A stretch of DNA of 56,405 bases from Bradyrhizobium centrolobii (GTDB lineage: Bacteria > Pseudomonadota > Alphaproteobacteria > Rhizobiales > Xanthobacteraceae), in contig NZ_LUUB01000056.1 in the NCBI RefSeq assembly GCF_001641635.1, forward strand, positions 8,166 to 64,570, read 5' to 3'. Shown piece by piece: positions 1 through 9,442 of the stretch; positions within the stretch are counted from its first letter, which is position 1, and every line of letters starts with the position of its first letter. The notes below the pieces were generated by a model. It was not told the DNA's origin and did not search any database. It saw only the letters and a program-made list of their open reading frames with translations. Made by a program: the position numbers and the translations under genes.

Positions 1-61
1 CCCCGCCGCAGCTGACGAGTTGCTGGCACGCGATGGGCGCGCCTGGAGACCGCTGGACTGA
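1..61 (+). CDS. zwf: glucose-6-phosphate dehydrogenase, C-terminal end (partial)
   Basis: Only the last 19 codons and the TGA stop (59-61) lie in the window. The frame starting at base 2 reads PAAADELLARDGRAWRPLD, which resembles the end of bacterial glucose-6-phosphate dehydrogenases (ADxLLxRDGRxWRPL). The enzyme oxidises glucose 6-phosphate to 6-phosphogluconolactone with NADP. The identity is supported by the downstream 6-phosphogluconolactonase gene, which catalyses the next step. A longer version of the downstream HAD gene starting inside this tail is less likely than a start at 81. With so few residues the call rests on the tail motif plus context. Confidence 0.7.
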   Translation, partial: PAAADELLARDGRAWRPLD

Positions 62-80
62 GCCTGCGACGGAGGTGGTG

Positions 81-893
81 ATGATGCCGAAGATTTCCCT
101 TGTATTGGCAGACGTGGACGGCACGCTCGTTAACGAGGAGAAGGTCCTGACGAAGCGCGCGCAGAACGCTGTCAGCCAGTTGCGACGCGCCGGCATCCGC
201 TTCGCGATCACCAGTGGCCGGCCGCCGCTCGGCATGGCCATGCTGTTCGACTTGCTCGAGCTCGATACGCCGATCGCCGGCTTCAACGGCGGGCTCTTCG
301 TCAAACCGGATCTCACGATCCTAGAGCAAAAGACGGTGCCTCTTGATGTGGCGAGCGAGGCCGTCGATCTTATTCGCAAGCATGGTCTCGACGCCTGGGT
401 CTATCGCGGCAATGACTGGTTGATCACGAATGCGGACGCCCCGCATGTCGCGCGTGAGGCTTGGACCGTCAAATTCGAGCCGAAGATCGTGGCGGATGTC
501 GGTAAAGAGCTCGACCAGGTTGCCAAGATCGTTGGCGTCAGCGACGATTTCGACAAGGTGCGGCGCTGCGAGGCAGATGCCCAAGCGGCCTTCGGACAGC
601 ACGCGACGGCGGCGCGGTCACAACCCTACTATCTCGACATTACCAACAAGGAAGCGAACAAGGGTTCTGTCGTCGAGTATCTGTCGAGCCATTTGAATGT
701 GCCGGCCGGTGAAATAGCCACGATTGGCGACCAACCAAATGACGTGTTGATGTTCAAGAAATCCGGCTTCAGCATCGCGATGGGAAACGCTTCCGATGAG
801 GTAAAGATCCAGGCCAACGCCACGGCTGGCTCCTACAATGACGAGGGTTTTGCCAAGGCGATGGAGCATTTCATTCTAGGTTCCTCTGATTGA
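81..893 (+). CDS. Cof-type HAD-IIB family phosphatase
   Basis: About 270 residues, normal for the Cof/HAD-IIB family of cytosolic sugar-phosphate or nucleotide phosphatases. Near the N-terminus it has DVDGTLVN (motif I, two catalytic Asp), then TSGRP (motif II), and near the C-terminus GDQPNDVLMF (motif IV, Mg-binding Asp). A C2-type cap lies between. The start at 81 is preferred because GGAGG sits at 71-75; an upstream in-frame start at 33 would overlap the zwf tail. It lies 19 bases after zwf and 10 before pgl, so the three are probably one transcript. A role in clearing a phosphosugar of the oxidative pentose phosphate or Entner-Doudoroff route is plausible, but the substrate cannot be read from sequence. 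Confidence 0.85.
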   Translation: MMPKISLVLADVDGTLVNEEKVLTKRAQNAVSQLRRAGIRFAITSGRPPLGMAMLFDLLELDTPIAGFNGGLFVKPDLTILEQKTVPLDVASEAVDLIRKHGLDAWVYRGNDWLITNADAPHVAREAWTVKFEPKIVADVGKELDQVAKIVGVSDDFDKVRRCEADAQAAFGQHATAARSQPYYLDITNKEANKGSVVEYLSSHLNVPAGEIATIGDQPNDVLMFKKSGFSIAMGNASDEVKIQANATAGSYNDEGFAKAMEHFILGSSD

Positions 894-903
894 GGTTGCA
901 GCC

Positions 904-1641
904 ATGGGCGAGACCAGTGACCGCTATGAAATACTTCCCGATCCGGCGGCATTGGCCCGCCGTGTGGCCGAATGGATGACGGCGGCTGCGCTCGCCGCGA
1001 AGGACAAGTTTCGGGTGTCACTTTCCGGCGGATCGACACCGAAGACGCTTTACCAACTTCTCGCGACCGATGAATTCAGCGCGCGTTTCCCCTGGCAGCG
1101 CGTCTTCTGGTACTGGGGAGATGAGCGTTTCGTTCCCCATGATCATCCCGACAGCAACTATCGCATGGTCCGTGAAGCGATGCTTACGAAGGCACCGGTG
1201 CCACCTGAGAATATTCATCCAATCCCGACCGACGGGAGCCCGCTGGACGCGGCCAGTCGCTACGAACGGACGCTGCAAGAGGCGTACGGCGGGAAGATAC
1301 TCGATCCGACCCGTCCGCTCTTCGACGTGACCCTCCTTGGCCTTGGTGCCGATGGCCATACGGCTTCGCTATTGCCTGGAGAACCGGTCTTGGAGGAGCG
1401 TCAGCGATGGGTGGCGGCCGTCTCGCACGGACGCCCCGAGGCCCGCATCACCATGACTTATCCGGTGATCGACAGCAGTCGGCGTGTAGCGTTTCTGGTG
1501 ACGGGCCGAGAAAAGGCTACCATCTTGCGGACAATCCGCGCGGGGGGCAGCGCTGCTCCTGCCTCCCGGGTAAGGCCGGTCGGTGAGCTCTTTTGGTTCG
1601 TGGACCAAGCTGCGGCTAGTGAAGAACGAAGGCCTGACTGA
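904..1641 (+). CDS. pgl: 6-phosphogluconolactonase
   Basis: 245 residues, the usual size of the DevB/Pgl family. It hydrolyses 6-phosphogluconolactone to 6-phosphogluconate in the cytosol, second step of the oxidative pentose phosphate and Entner-Doudoroff pathways. Diagnostic segments are SLSGGSTPKTLYQLLA near residue 40 (phosphosugar binding), FWYWGDERFVPHDHPDSNY near residue 70 to 90, and GLGADGHTASLLPG near residue 150, which carries the catalytic region. The gene follows the HAD phosphatase by 10 bases and sits downstream of the zwf tail, the classical zwf-pgl arrangement. Nothing is missing from the family motifs. Confidence 0.95.
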   Translation: MGETSDRYEILPDPAALARRVAEWMTAAALAAKDKFRVSLSGGSTPKTLYQLLATDEFSARFPWQRVFWYWGDERFVPHDHPDSNYRMVREAMLTKAPVPPENIHPIPTDGSPLDAASRYERTLQEAYGGKILDPTRPLFDVTLLGLGADGHTASLLPGEPVLEERQRWVAAVSHGRPEARITMTYPVIDSSRRVAFLVTGREKATILRTIRAGGSAAPASRVRPVGELFWFVDQAAASEERRPD

Positions 1642-1669
1642 GGTGCTACCTCGATGCTGACCGACACCT

Positions 1670-1689
1670 TACCGAAATCGGATTCGGTA
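1670..1689. repeat. inverted repeat downstream of pgl
   Basis: TACCGAA at 1670-1676 pairs with TTCGGTA at 1683-1689 around a 6-base loop, 28 bases after the pgl stop. There is no T-run, so a terminator role is only suggested by position. Between here and about 2035 I see no gene. Confidence 0.3.
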
Positions 1690-2034
1690 GGATTACGGTG
1701 AGCCAGGGCCGGCGCAGTCCCGCCTACGACGGAACGTCAAGCAGGCTCAATCCAAGAAGGCTTCGTTGAGCGCCCCCTCTCCCTCGGCTGCTTGCCTGCG
1801 AAAGAGCAAAGCCAATCACGAGCGCTGTAACGAAAAGGATCTTGGTCCGGTCCCGGCCTGGATTGCCGAACACCTCAATAGAGGGTGAACGGCCAGATCG
1901 GCGACATCCTTCGAGAGCGCATCGCGGCCCCTGAAATCCTGTCGCGAGCAGTGAAGCCGCAATCGACGGGCTGTGCGTCGGTCCCTGCGCGAATGTCTTG
2001 CGTCGCTGCGAGTGCCTCGCTTGCGCGGCAAGCA

Positions 2035-2220
2035 GGGGAAGTGCGCACGGCATCCTTCGCACCGACCTTTTCCCTTACGCTCGGTACCTTCACATTTCCT
2101 GGCTACGCGGCGCTTTACGCTGTCGTCGTCAACCTCGTTCTGACAGCCGAGCTAACTCTGCTGTTCACACCGCTGGGCACCCATTCCGCCGACGAACCGT
2201 CGCAGCCGACTATCATGCGC
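2035..2220 (+). pseudogene. sodium:solute symporter remnant (C-terminal end)
   Basis: One plus frame reads ASFAPTFSLTLGTFTFPGYA followed by ALYAVVVNLVLTAELTLLFT and LGTHSADE, closely resembling the last transmembrane segment and tail of the SSS family (typical tail: FPGYAALYAVVLNLVV...TPLF). The tail then shifts frame: the other frame gives TVAADYHA, the usual ending. No start and no upstream transmembrane segments are in place, so this is the last part of a deleted permease gene with at least one frameshift. The substrate is unknown. Recognition is by motif only. Confidence 0.5.
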
Positions 2221-2284
2221 CGTCGCAAGCGGCGTGAACGTAGCTTAGACACTCGTCACAAGTTCCCCGGGGGCCACCTTCGCA

Positions 2285-3637
2285 TCAGAACTGGACCACG
2301 GTGCGCAGACCAAGAACCCAGGCATTGTCGGTCTTCACGCCGGCGGCGTTAAACCCGCGTCCGCCGGGATTGATCACATACTGGGCGTCGAACTTGAGGT
2401 TCATCCATCCGGTCGCCTGCCAGCCGTACCAGACTTCGATCGGAACTTCGTTACCGCCTGCATTCGGGCTGAGGGCGGCCGAATTCACGTGGGTCGTACC
2501 CACCGCGAAGCCGACTTCGTCCTCGGGGCGCCAGGCAAACGTTCCGGTGTGCTTGACGCCCCAGGCGATCTGGTAGTCCTGGTACGACGTCCGGTGATCG
2601 GCGACGGTCGTATTGAGGAAGGTATACCAACCCTCCGCCTTGGGACCATCAACGGTCAACCGCTGCACGATCGACTCATAAACGCCGTAGCGGCCTCTTT
2701 GATCTCCCAGATTTTGGTCCGGGACACCACCGACGCCCGGGATGGTAGCAATGATCCCGGGGAGGCCCCCATCAATCGTCGACGCATTGTCATACCAGCC
2801 GCCGAATCTCCAGGTCCCGTTCAAGGGACCGCTCGGCCTCCAGGTCAACTCCACCGGCACCAGCACGCCCGTCGCGGGGTTTGAGGCAGGGATGCCGGGC
2901 AAGAAGTAGACGGTGGAGTCTGACGTCGTCAGATAATTCGGATTGGCGTCGAAGACGCCGACCGAAAACTGCAATTCCTTGGTCAGCTTGTAATGGACGA
3001 GACCGGCCCATTGGCTCACCGGCCAGTTATAGATGTAGTTCCCCAGGATGTTGCCGGACTGGCCGCCGCAGAAGGTCAGGTTGATGAACTCGCACTCACC
3101 GAAGAAGAAGTCGGAGCCGGCTGGAAGACGGCCACCCTTGAGTTCAAGGCGATCATCGAAAAGCTTCTGCAAGTAGTAGAGTTCGGTCAGGCGCAGAATA
3201 TTGCCGCGACCGAAAACTTCATTGGTCAGCTGCAGGGCCGGAATGCCTGCCTCTGTGTTCAGATTGTCGCCGAAACGGTCGACCAGCGTGAGACCGACCG
3301 TGCCGCCCTGGATGCCGGCGAGCTTCGCCATATCGAATTTGGCATGAAAAAACAGCTGACCAGAGTTGACTGCGGTGTTCTTGGATCCGCCCGACAGGTT
3401 GGTGACGGCCTCGTCGAGCAGCGTCAGGGAGAGAGAGATGCCCTGCTCCTTCAGCTTGGTCCTGCCGAGATCGCCGAACAGATACGGCCTGGTCCAGAAA
3501 TCATCGGTCTCAGCATAAGGAACAGGCGGAGCTTTCGTCCAAAGATCGGCCGCGTACGCTCCACCGCTCAACAGAGATGACAAAGCAATCCCCCCGCCCC
3601 ACACACGTGGGGTGTTTAAAGGCCTATGTAACAACAT
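2285..3637 (-). CDS. carbohydrate porin, OprB family
   Basis: 450 residues with a signal peptide (hydrophobic stretch then GGAYA/AD, cleavage near residue 29). The mature part has features of OprB-type outer-membrane beta-barrels: GISLSLTLLDEAVTNLSGG near the mature N-terminus, the PAGSDFFF segment, alternating aromatic strands and a C-terminal Phe (GLRTVVQF), the usual barrel assembly signal. OprB porins let glucose and other sugars diffuse into the periplasm. GGGAGGG lies just upstream of the ATG, which fixes the start. It is the last gene of a minus-strand group with an MFS sugar porter and a Gfo/Idh/MocA dehydrogenase, consistent with uptake and oxidation of a sugar or polyol. Confidence 0.88.
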   Translation of the reverse strand: MLLHRPLNTPRVWGGGIALSSLLSGGAYAADLWTKAPPVPYAETDDFWTRPYLFGDLGRTKLKEQGISLSLTLLDEAVTNLSGGSKNTAVNSGQLFFHAKFDMAKLAGIQGGTVGLTLVDRFGDNLNTEAGIPALQLTNEVFGRGNILRLTELYYLQKLFDDRLELKGGRLPAGSDFFFGECEFINLTFCGGQSGNILGNYIYNWPVSQWAGLVHYKLTKELQFSVGVFDANPNYLTTSDSTVYFLPGIPASNPATGVLVPVELTWRPSGPLNGTWRFGGWYDNASTIDGGLPGIIATIPGVGGVPDQNLGDQRGRYGVYESIVQRLTVDGPKAEGWYTFLNTTVADHRTSYQDYQIAWGVKHTGTFAWRPEDEVGFAVGTTHVNSAALSPNAGGNEVPIEVWYGWQATGWMNLKFDAQYVINPGGRGFNAAGVKTDNAWVLGLRTVVQF

Positions 3638-3774
3638 TTTCTGGCCCTCCCCCTGCGTCCCAGGCTTTGCCTATTTTTTTAATTTTTGTGGGACGTTCCC
3701 ACTCAGCATACACCGATTTCAGCCGTTGAAGAAGCGGCTGCGTGGTCTTCCGTTGAGCTGTCATGCCTGATCGC

Positions 3775-3944
3775 CCGGCCTCGTTAGCAACGCAGCCCCG
3801 CCGCGCGGTGCCGCGAACGGCAGCAGCATCGCTTGCGGAACAGTCATGGCACGTCGCAATCACACGATGTCCATCCTCCGCATATTGCCAGGCAAACTCT
3901 ACGCCTGGCCCCCTATCGCAACCCGTCACCAATATCGTCGCCAT
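3775..3944 (-). pseudogene. short-chain dehydrogenase (SDR) N-terminal stub
   Basis: Translation from an ATG at 3944 begins MATILVTGCDRGPGVEFAWQ and continues YAEDGHRVIATCHD, the first beta-alpha-beta unit of an NAD(P)-binding SDR with the TGxxxGxG motif. After roughly 50 residues the similarity ends; the frame runs on without SDR features to a stop at 3624, overlapping the start of the porin gene. A full SDR is about 250 residues, so most of the gene has been deleted. It begins 20 bases after the Gfo/Idh/MocA stop, so it was probably the next gene of that operon. Confidence 0.65.
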
Positions 3945-3964
3945 CGTCCACCGCGTCCTCACAT

Positions 3965-5140
3965 TCATGAACCCAGGAAAACCGCCGCACCATCCCGGGC
4001 CGAACTTTCCAGGCATGCCATCACAAAGGCGAGTCCCGCGACGCCGTCGTCGATTGTCGGCACGAGCCTTGGCGCGCCCGAGGTCGCGTGGCCACGGCGC
4101 GCGAGCATCATGTCGGCCAGGCCGCAATAGAGATTGGCTACCGCCTCGTGCAGTCCCTCAGGATGTCCAGGGTGTAGCAGGCGCGAAGAATGCTGCGCAT
4201 CGGCGGTCAGCATCGGCTGGCCTGCCGCAATGACACGAACTTCGCCGTTGAGAGACGCGATCGCGAGCTCATTGTGCCGGCGATGCAGCCACTCCATGTG
4301 ACCGGTCTCGCCGTAGACTCGCAGGCCAATATGGTTCGACATACCGGCCGCCGCATTGCAAACATCCAGCTGCCCGCGAATGCCTCCCGCCAGGCGGAAG
4401 CGCACCTGCGCCACGTCGTGCACCTTCCGGCCTGGATGCAGTGCTCCGACGTCGGCGGAAACTGTTTCAAACGGCTGCCCCGTGACAAAGGACACGAGGT
4501 GATGCGCGTGCGTGCCGATATCGCCAAGAACCAAAGACGGCCCGCTACGCTCCGGCTGCAGCCGCCAGCGCTGATGCCCATCCGGGCCAAGTTCGACCGC
4601 CGTGGCGAGGCCGCCCGCGAGATACTCGACCTGAACCAGGCGGACCGCGCCGATCTCGCCGGCAAGGCATCGCGCGCGCATCTCGCGCACCATTGGATAG
4701 CCGGAATAGGTGTGCGTGACCGCGACCGCGCAGCCGGTGGATGCAGCCAGCTCGCGCAGCGTCTTGGCGTCGCCGAGATCATTGCAAAGCGGCTTCTCGA
4801 TCATCACATCGAGGCCGGCGGAGATCGCGAGCTTCAGATATCGCGCGTGGCTATCATTGGGGGTGATGATCGCAACTGCCTCGATGCCATCGTCGCGGGC
4901 ACGCTCCCCGGCAATCAGATCCTCGACAGTGCCGTAGCAGCGCGACTCAACCAGGCCCACGGCAACGCCTGCGGCGCGTGATCGCTCCGGACGCGAGGAG
5001 AGTACGCCGGCAGCCAGCGTGAAGCATTGGTCCATGCTCGCCGCGATGCGATGAACTGGACCGATCATGGACGGTGGCGCGCCGCCGACAATGCCAAGTC
5101 GAAACGGCCGCCCGAGCGCGGCAAACACCGGATTGGTCAT
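3965..5140 (-). CDS. Gfo/Idh/MocA family oxidoreductase
   Basis: 391 residues. The N-terminal Rossmann fold starts FRLGIVGGAPPSMIGPVHR; VAIITPNDSHARYLKLAISA and the EKPL motif (about residue 120) are hallmarks of the family, whose members oxidise sugars, inositols or their derivatives with NAD(P). The C-terminal substrate domain includes GDIGTHAHHLVSFVTG with the conserved His pair. GGAGGGG immediately before the ATG supports the start. It follows the MFS sugar porter by 51 bases on the same strand, so imported sugar or polyol is probably its substrate. The exact substrate cannot be told. The downstream SDR stub may once have worked with it. Confidence 0.88.
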   Translation of the reverse strand: MTNPVFAALGRPFRLGIVGGAPPSMIGPVHRIAASMDQCFTLAAGVLSSRPERSRAAGVAVGLVESRCYGTVEDLIAGERARDDGIEAVAIITPNDSHARYLKLAISAGLDVMIEKPLCNDLGDAKTLRELAASTGCAVAVTHTYSGYPMVREMRARCLAGEIGAVRLVQVEYLAGGLATAVELGPDGHQRWRLQPERSGPSLVLGDIGTHAHHLVSFVTGQPFETVSADVGALHPGRKVHDVAQVRFRLAGGIRGQLDVCNAAAGMSNHIGLRVYGETGHMEWLHRRHNELAIASLNGEVRVIAAGQPMLTADAQHSSRLLHPGHPEGLHEAVANLYCGLADMMLARRGHATSGAPRLVPTIDDGVAGLAFVMACLESSARDGAAVFLGS

Positions 5141-5191
5141 CTCCCCTCCTTCTTTCAGTCGTGGAGGCGGCCTAGATACCGTCTCAACGGC

Positions 5192-6661
5192 TCATCTTTG
5201 CACTGCCCACATCCGCTGGATGTCTTCGAGCGATTTCCGCTTGGTCTCGGGCACCGACCGATAGATCCAGATCCAGGCAATCGCGCACAACAGCGCGAAC
5301 AGCCAGAACGTCAAAGAACTCCCGATGGCCTCGTCGAGCGACAGGAAGAACTGGCTCACGAGATAGGAGGAGCCCCAGTTGACGGCGGTGGCGAGCGCAA
5401 CCCCGCGACCGCGCACGCGTGCCGGAAACACCTCGTTGATGACGGTCCAGACCACGGGGCCGAGCGAAAATGCGAAGCATGCAATGTACAGGATCAGGGC
5501 CGCAACTGTGACAATGCCCGCCAGAGTGGGCCCACCCGCCGCGGGAGCTTGGCCCGCGGCTCCGATGAACTCGAACGCCACGCCGACCACGACCAAGCTC
5601 GCACCCATTCCGATAAGGCCGGTCAGCAGCAATTTGCGGCGCCCCTCATTGTCGATGAAGGCGATGGCGATCAAGGTCGCGAGCACATTCACTCCGCCAA
5701 TCGCCCAGGTGGTCACCTCAGCCTGGGACTCGGGAGATGCAAATCCTGCGGAGGCGAATATTTGATTGGCATAGTAGATGATGGCGTTGATGCCGGTAAT
5801 TTGCTGGAAGATCGCAAGTCCGACCGCGACGAGCAGCGGATGGCGCCATTCGCGGTGAAATATCTCGCTCCACGGAGCGGGCTTTTCCTCGGTGCGAAAT
5901 GCGAGCTCAATGGCATCGAGATGCGCGTCGACGTCGATGTGTGGCTCGACCTTGTGCGCTGCCGCACGCGCCTCGGCGCGCCGATTCTTCATTATCAGCC
6001 AGCGAGGAGATTGCGGCGTCACCAGCGCGGCGACAAACAGCGCGAGTCCGGGCACCGCGGCCGCCCCGAGCATCATCCGCCAATTACCGCTCGCGGACAA
6101 ATGCGCATTGACGAGATAGGCCAGGAATATTCCGATCGTCACCGCAAGCTGGTAGCTTGCGATGAATCGGCCGCGAAGGCTCGCCGGCGCGAGCTCGGCG
6201 GCATAGAGCGGCGCTGCGACCGCTGCGACGCCGACGCCAATGCCGATGACCAGACGTCCCGCGACCAGGACGAACGCCTCGGCCGCCAAGTATTGCACGG
6301 CCGCGCCAAGTGTGAAGAGCGCGCCGGCAAGCATCAATGCGCGTTTGCGTCCGATCGCATCGCCCACGTTGCCCGCGATCAGCGATCCGACGAGCGCGCC
6401 CAAGTTGACCCAGCTCGTCACCACTTGGAGCATCAGCACGCTGAGGGAGAATGTCGACTTGATGCCGGGCAGCGCGCCGGAAATCACACCCTGGTCGTAA
6501 CCGAACAGGCCGCCGGCAAAGATGACGACGACGATAACGATGGCAAGCCAGAAGGTGAGCGTCTCTGCACCGGGCGGTGTGGTCTTCACACCCCCACTGC
6601 CTCCGGCCAAGGGGACGGGTGCGGCCGAATCCTTGCTTGAGCCGCTCGACTGCAAGTTCAT
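5192..6661 (-). CDS. MFS sugar porter
   Basis: About 489 residues from the ATG at 6661, chosen over an in-frame upstream start at 6685 because GAGAGG lies 7 bases before it. Twelve transmembrane segments are visible. Sugar-porter signatures are present: GGLFGYDQGVISGALP in segment 1, R-x-G-R-K (DAIGRKRALM) after segment 2, AELAPASLRGRFIASYQLA in the central part, QQITGINAIIYYANQIF in segment 7, and PETKRKSLEDIQRMW at the C-terminus. This family carries hexoses, pentoses or polyols, usually with protons, across the inner membrane. It leads a minus-strand operon with the dehydrogenase and OprB porin. Confidence 0.93.
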   Translation of the reverse strand: MNLQSSGSSKDSAAPVPLAGGSGGVKTTPPGAETLTFWLAIVIVVVIFAGGLFGYDQGVISGALPGIKSTFSLSVLMLQVVTSWVNLGALVGSLIAGNVGDAIGRKRALMLAGALFTLGAAVQYLAAEAFVLVAGRLVIGIGVGVAAVAAPLYAAELAPASLRGRFIASYQLAVTIGIFLAYLVNAHLSASGNWRMMLGAAAVPGLALFVAALVTPQSPRWLIMKNRRAEARAAAHKVEPHIDVDAHLDAIELAFRTEEKPAPWSEIFHREWRHPLLVAVGLAIFQQITGINAIIYYANQIFASAGFASPESQAEVTTWAIGGVNVLATLIAIAFIDNEGRRKLLLTGLIGMGASLVVVGVAFEFIGAAGQAPAAGGPTLAGIVTVAALILYIACFAFSLGPVVWTVINEVFPARVRGRGVALATAVNWGSSYLVSQFFLSLDEAIGSSLTFWLFALLCAIAWIWIYRSVPETKRKSLEDIQRMWAVQR

Positions 6662-7267
6662 GAGTAGATCCTCTCGTGCCGGCACCGGTGGGGCGAGCCC
6701 AATTGCGCGGCGCGCTTCGTATGACGGTCGTGCGCCGACAACAGGTCGTCGGCGATCGCAACGATCGCCGGCGCCTAGATCGACTTGCGCACTGCATTGG
6801 GATCAACTGACCTTCTAACAAGCTAAGCGGGTTGTCGTCTGCCTGGAAGTGAAACTACTTCAGCTACGAACTGCATCCCCTTCACTTACGGTAGCTCCCC
6901 GCCAAGTTAACCCTCGATGCGTACTGTCCGCAGCGTTTTCAAATGTGCGGAAGAACACGCGCCAAGATCATAGGCTGGTGGGAACCTTTTATTATCGCCA
7001 GTGGTTACATCGTCCGCGCTGATGATCGTTGTGCATGCCATGACTTTTCCGGGAGTGTTCGCGCCACACGGCTGCTGGTCGTGAGTATGAGCTTGCAAAC
7101 TCGTCATCAGGGTCTACTGCTCTCGGCAATCAGCGTTAGTCCTCGCCCTCTTCAAATATGCGCGACTTAAGGACGGAGAGACCAAGACGCCAGGCCGCGC
7201 GCGATCTAGGTAACTCCGAGGCGTCGGAATCGAAAGCCCGCCGCCACGACCGACACCGCGGAAACGC
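6662..7267. other. intergenic region between divergent carbohydrate genes
   Basis: About 600 bases between the MFS sugar porter (minus) and the debranching-enzyme-like gene (plus). It must hold two promoters. I see no convincing coding frame, no perfect long palindrome and no RNA-like fold. Confidence 0.5.
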
Positions 7268-9418
7268 ATGATGCCCTTCAAGGTTCAAGTTGGTCCACAT
7301 CAGGTTTCAATCCATCACGGCCAGACAGTCCTGGTGGCTGAGCCGGATGGACAAATTAACTGGCCCAGCGAGAAGGGGCTCTATTTCCTTGACACCCGAG
7401 TTATCAGCAGTTGGACTATTTACGCGAATGGCGAGCCCTGGGAGCTCCTCAATGGAGGCGCGATAACGCACTACGCATCGCGAACGTATCTTACGAATCG
7501 AGCGATTCCGACCGCGGATGGGACCATTCCACCACGCACGCTTGGTCTGGTTGTCAGCAGGCTGATCAGCGAGGGACTGCACGAAGACCTCGACATTACC
7601 AATAACGGCATGCGCAGGGTGGACTTTCAGCTCGAGATGGCGTGGCGTTGCGACTTCGCTGACATATTCGAAGTCAAGTCAAACAATATCGTGCGTCGCG
7701 GACACATCGCCACGACGTGGTCGCAGACGAGACAACGGCTGCGGACCAGTTATCGCAACGGCGATTTCGTTCGCTCGGTGATGGTGGCTCCGTTACATCA
7801 TCAACCAAAAGCAACCTATTCCAATGGCCGGCTCAACTTCCAGATCGTCCTGGATCCGGGCGAAGCCTGGCACTGCTGCTTGCTCTTCACTCTGGAGGAC
7901 GGCGAGCGACACTATCGACCGCCGCAAGAGTGCGCCGATCAACATCACAAGAAGCACGGTGAGACCTTGTCGGACTGGCTGCGGACAGTGTTGAAAATTC
8001 GTTGCAGCAACGAGGAATTCTACCGTCTTTATCGCCAGGCACTTGAGGACATGGCGGCGCTCCGATTGCCGATTTTTGGCGGGGATCACAAGGTGTTTTT
8101 ACCGGCTGCCGGCTTGCCTTGGTTTGTCGCTCCGTTCGGTCGGGACAGTTTGATCGTTTCGCTGCAGAACCTTTTGATCTATCCCGACTTTGCCCGTGGC
8201 AGCCTCGACATCTTGGGCTCGCTGCAGGCGAAGGCCGAGGACGACTACCGTGACGCGGAGCCGGGCAAGATCCCACACGAGATCCGCTATGGGGAGCTCG
8301 CGTCGCTCAAGCTGATCCCGCATACGCCTTATTACGGCACAGCCGATGCGACGCCCCTTTACCTCATCGCACTGCACGCCGCCTGGCGGGCAACCGGCGA
8401 CACGACGCTGCTCGAGCATCATCTTGAGACCGCCGAGGCTTGCTTGTCCTGGATCGACCACTATGGCGATCGCGACGGCGACGGATTTCAGGAATATCAG
8501 ACCAAGTCCCCCGTGGGCTACGAGAACATGGGTTGGAAGGACTCTGGTGATAGCGTCGTCTACCCGGACGGATCGCTCGTAAAGGGACCAAAAGCGCTGT
8601 GCGAATTGCAGGGCTATGTCTATGACGCTTGGCGGCGTATGGCCGAGATATTTGATGAGCTCGGCAAGCACAGCCGTGCCGAAGAGCTGCGACGAAAGGC
8701 CGAAGCGCTGTTCAGACAATTCAACGACGCTTTCTGGGACGAGGAGTTAGGCTTCTACGCCTTTGCGCTGGACGGCGAAAAGAAGAAGGTGCTGACGGTC
8801 GCGTCCAATCCGGGTCACTGCTTGTGGTCCGGCATTGTACCGCCGGAGCGGGCGACCAAAGTCGTGCAACGCCTGATGGCACCCGACATGTGGAGCGGCT
8901 GGGGCATCCGTACGCTTTCTGCCCTGCATCCCTCGTTCAACCCATACAACTACCAGACCGGATCGGTCTGGCCGCACGACAATGCCATCATTGCGTTGGG
9001 GTTCAAGCGGTATGGCTTCGGAGCCGAGGCCGCGCGGATCGCGCGCGATATCAGTGAGGCGGGAAGTCACTTCCTGTCAAACCAGCTACCCGAACTCTAC
9101 ACAACGATCGAACGCAGCGAAGGCAGCTTTCCGGTGCAGTATCTTGGGGCAAATGTGCCCCAGGCCTGGGCTGCTGGGTCGGTCTTCACGCTCATGCAGG
9201 CCATGTTGGGGATCGTGCCGGACGCGCCACGCGGAAAATTATATGTCGACCCGCAGTTGCCCCAGTGGCTTCCGGACCTAACGCTGCTCGATCTTCATCT
9301 CGGCCGTCACAAATTTGATATCCGCTTCTGGCGGGACGGCGATGAGACGCGGTTTGAGGTGCAGAAGGGCAACCCCAAGACGGTCGTGAGAAGCAGCTTC
9401 GGTGCGCAGTTCCTTTAG
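7268..9418 (+). CDS. amylo-alpha-1,6-glucosidase family protein (glycogen-debranching type)
   Basis: 716 residues, normal for this family. The first 200 residues form the N-terminal glycogen-debranching beta domain (KGLYFLDTRVISSWTIYANG, RTYLTNRAIP). The rest is an (alpha/alpha)6 barrel with FVAPFGRDSLIVSLQNLL, GKIPHEIRYGELA, PYYGTADATPLYLIAL, GYENMGWKDSGDSVVYPDG and TGSVWPHDNAIIALG, typical of family GH63/GH133-like debranching proteins. It is presumably cytosolic since no signal peptide is seen. Homologues act on glycogen or trehalose-type glucans, but the true substrate is uncertain. An MFS gene follows after 24 bases and is probably co-transcribed. Confidence 0.9.
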   Translation: MMPFKVQVGPHQVSIHHGQTVLVAEPDGQINWPSEKGLYFLDTRVISSWTIYANGEPWELLNGGAITHYASRTYLTNRAIPTADGTIPPRTLGLVVSRLISEGLHEDLDITNNGMRRVDFQLEMAWRCDFADIFEVKSNNIVRRGHIATTWSQTRQRLRTSYRNGDFVRSVMVAPLHHQPKATYSNGRLNFQIVLDPGEAWHCCLLFTLEDGERHYRPPQECADQHHKKHGETLSDWLRTVLKIRCSNEEFYRLYRQALEDMAALRLPIFGGDHKVFLPAAGLPWFVAPFGRDSLIVSLQNLLIYPDFARGSLDILGSLQAKAEDDYRDAEPGKIPHEIRYGELASLKLIPHTPYYGTADATPLYLIALHAAWRATGDTTLLEHHLETAEACLSWIDHYGDRDGDGFQEYQTKSPVGYENMGWKDSGDSVVYPDGSLVKGPKALCELQGYVYDAWRRMAEIFDELGKHSRAEELRRKAEALFRQFNDAFWDEELGFYAFALDGEKKKVLTVASNPGHCLWSGIVPPERATKVVQRLMAPDMWSGWGIRTLSALHPSFNPYNYQTGSVWPHDNAIIALGFKRYGFGAEAARIARDISEAGSHFLSNQLPELYTTIERSEGSFPVQYLGANVPQAWAAGSVFTLMQAMLGIVPDAPRGKLYVDPQLPQWLPDLTLLDLHLGRHKFDIRFWRDGDETRFEVQKGNPKTVVRSSFGAQFL

Positions 9419-9442
9419 AATCCGCGTTTTGTAGGCGGGACA

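Noticed and set aside
5027..6640. 537-codon plus-strand open frame
   Set aside because: Antisense to the MFS sugar porter; translation is Arg/His/Asp-rich and motif-free.
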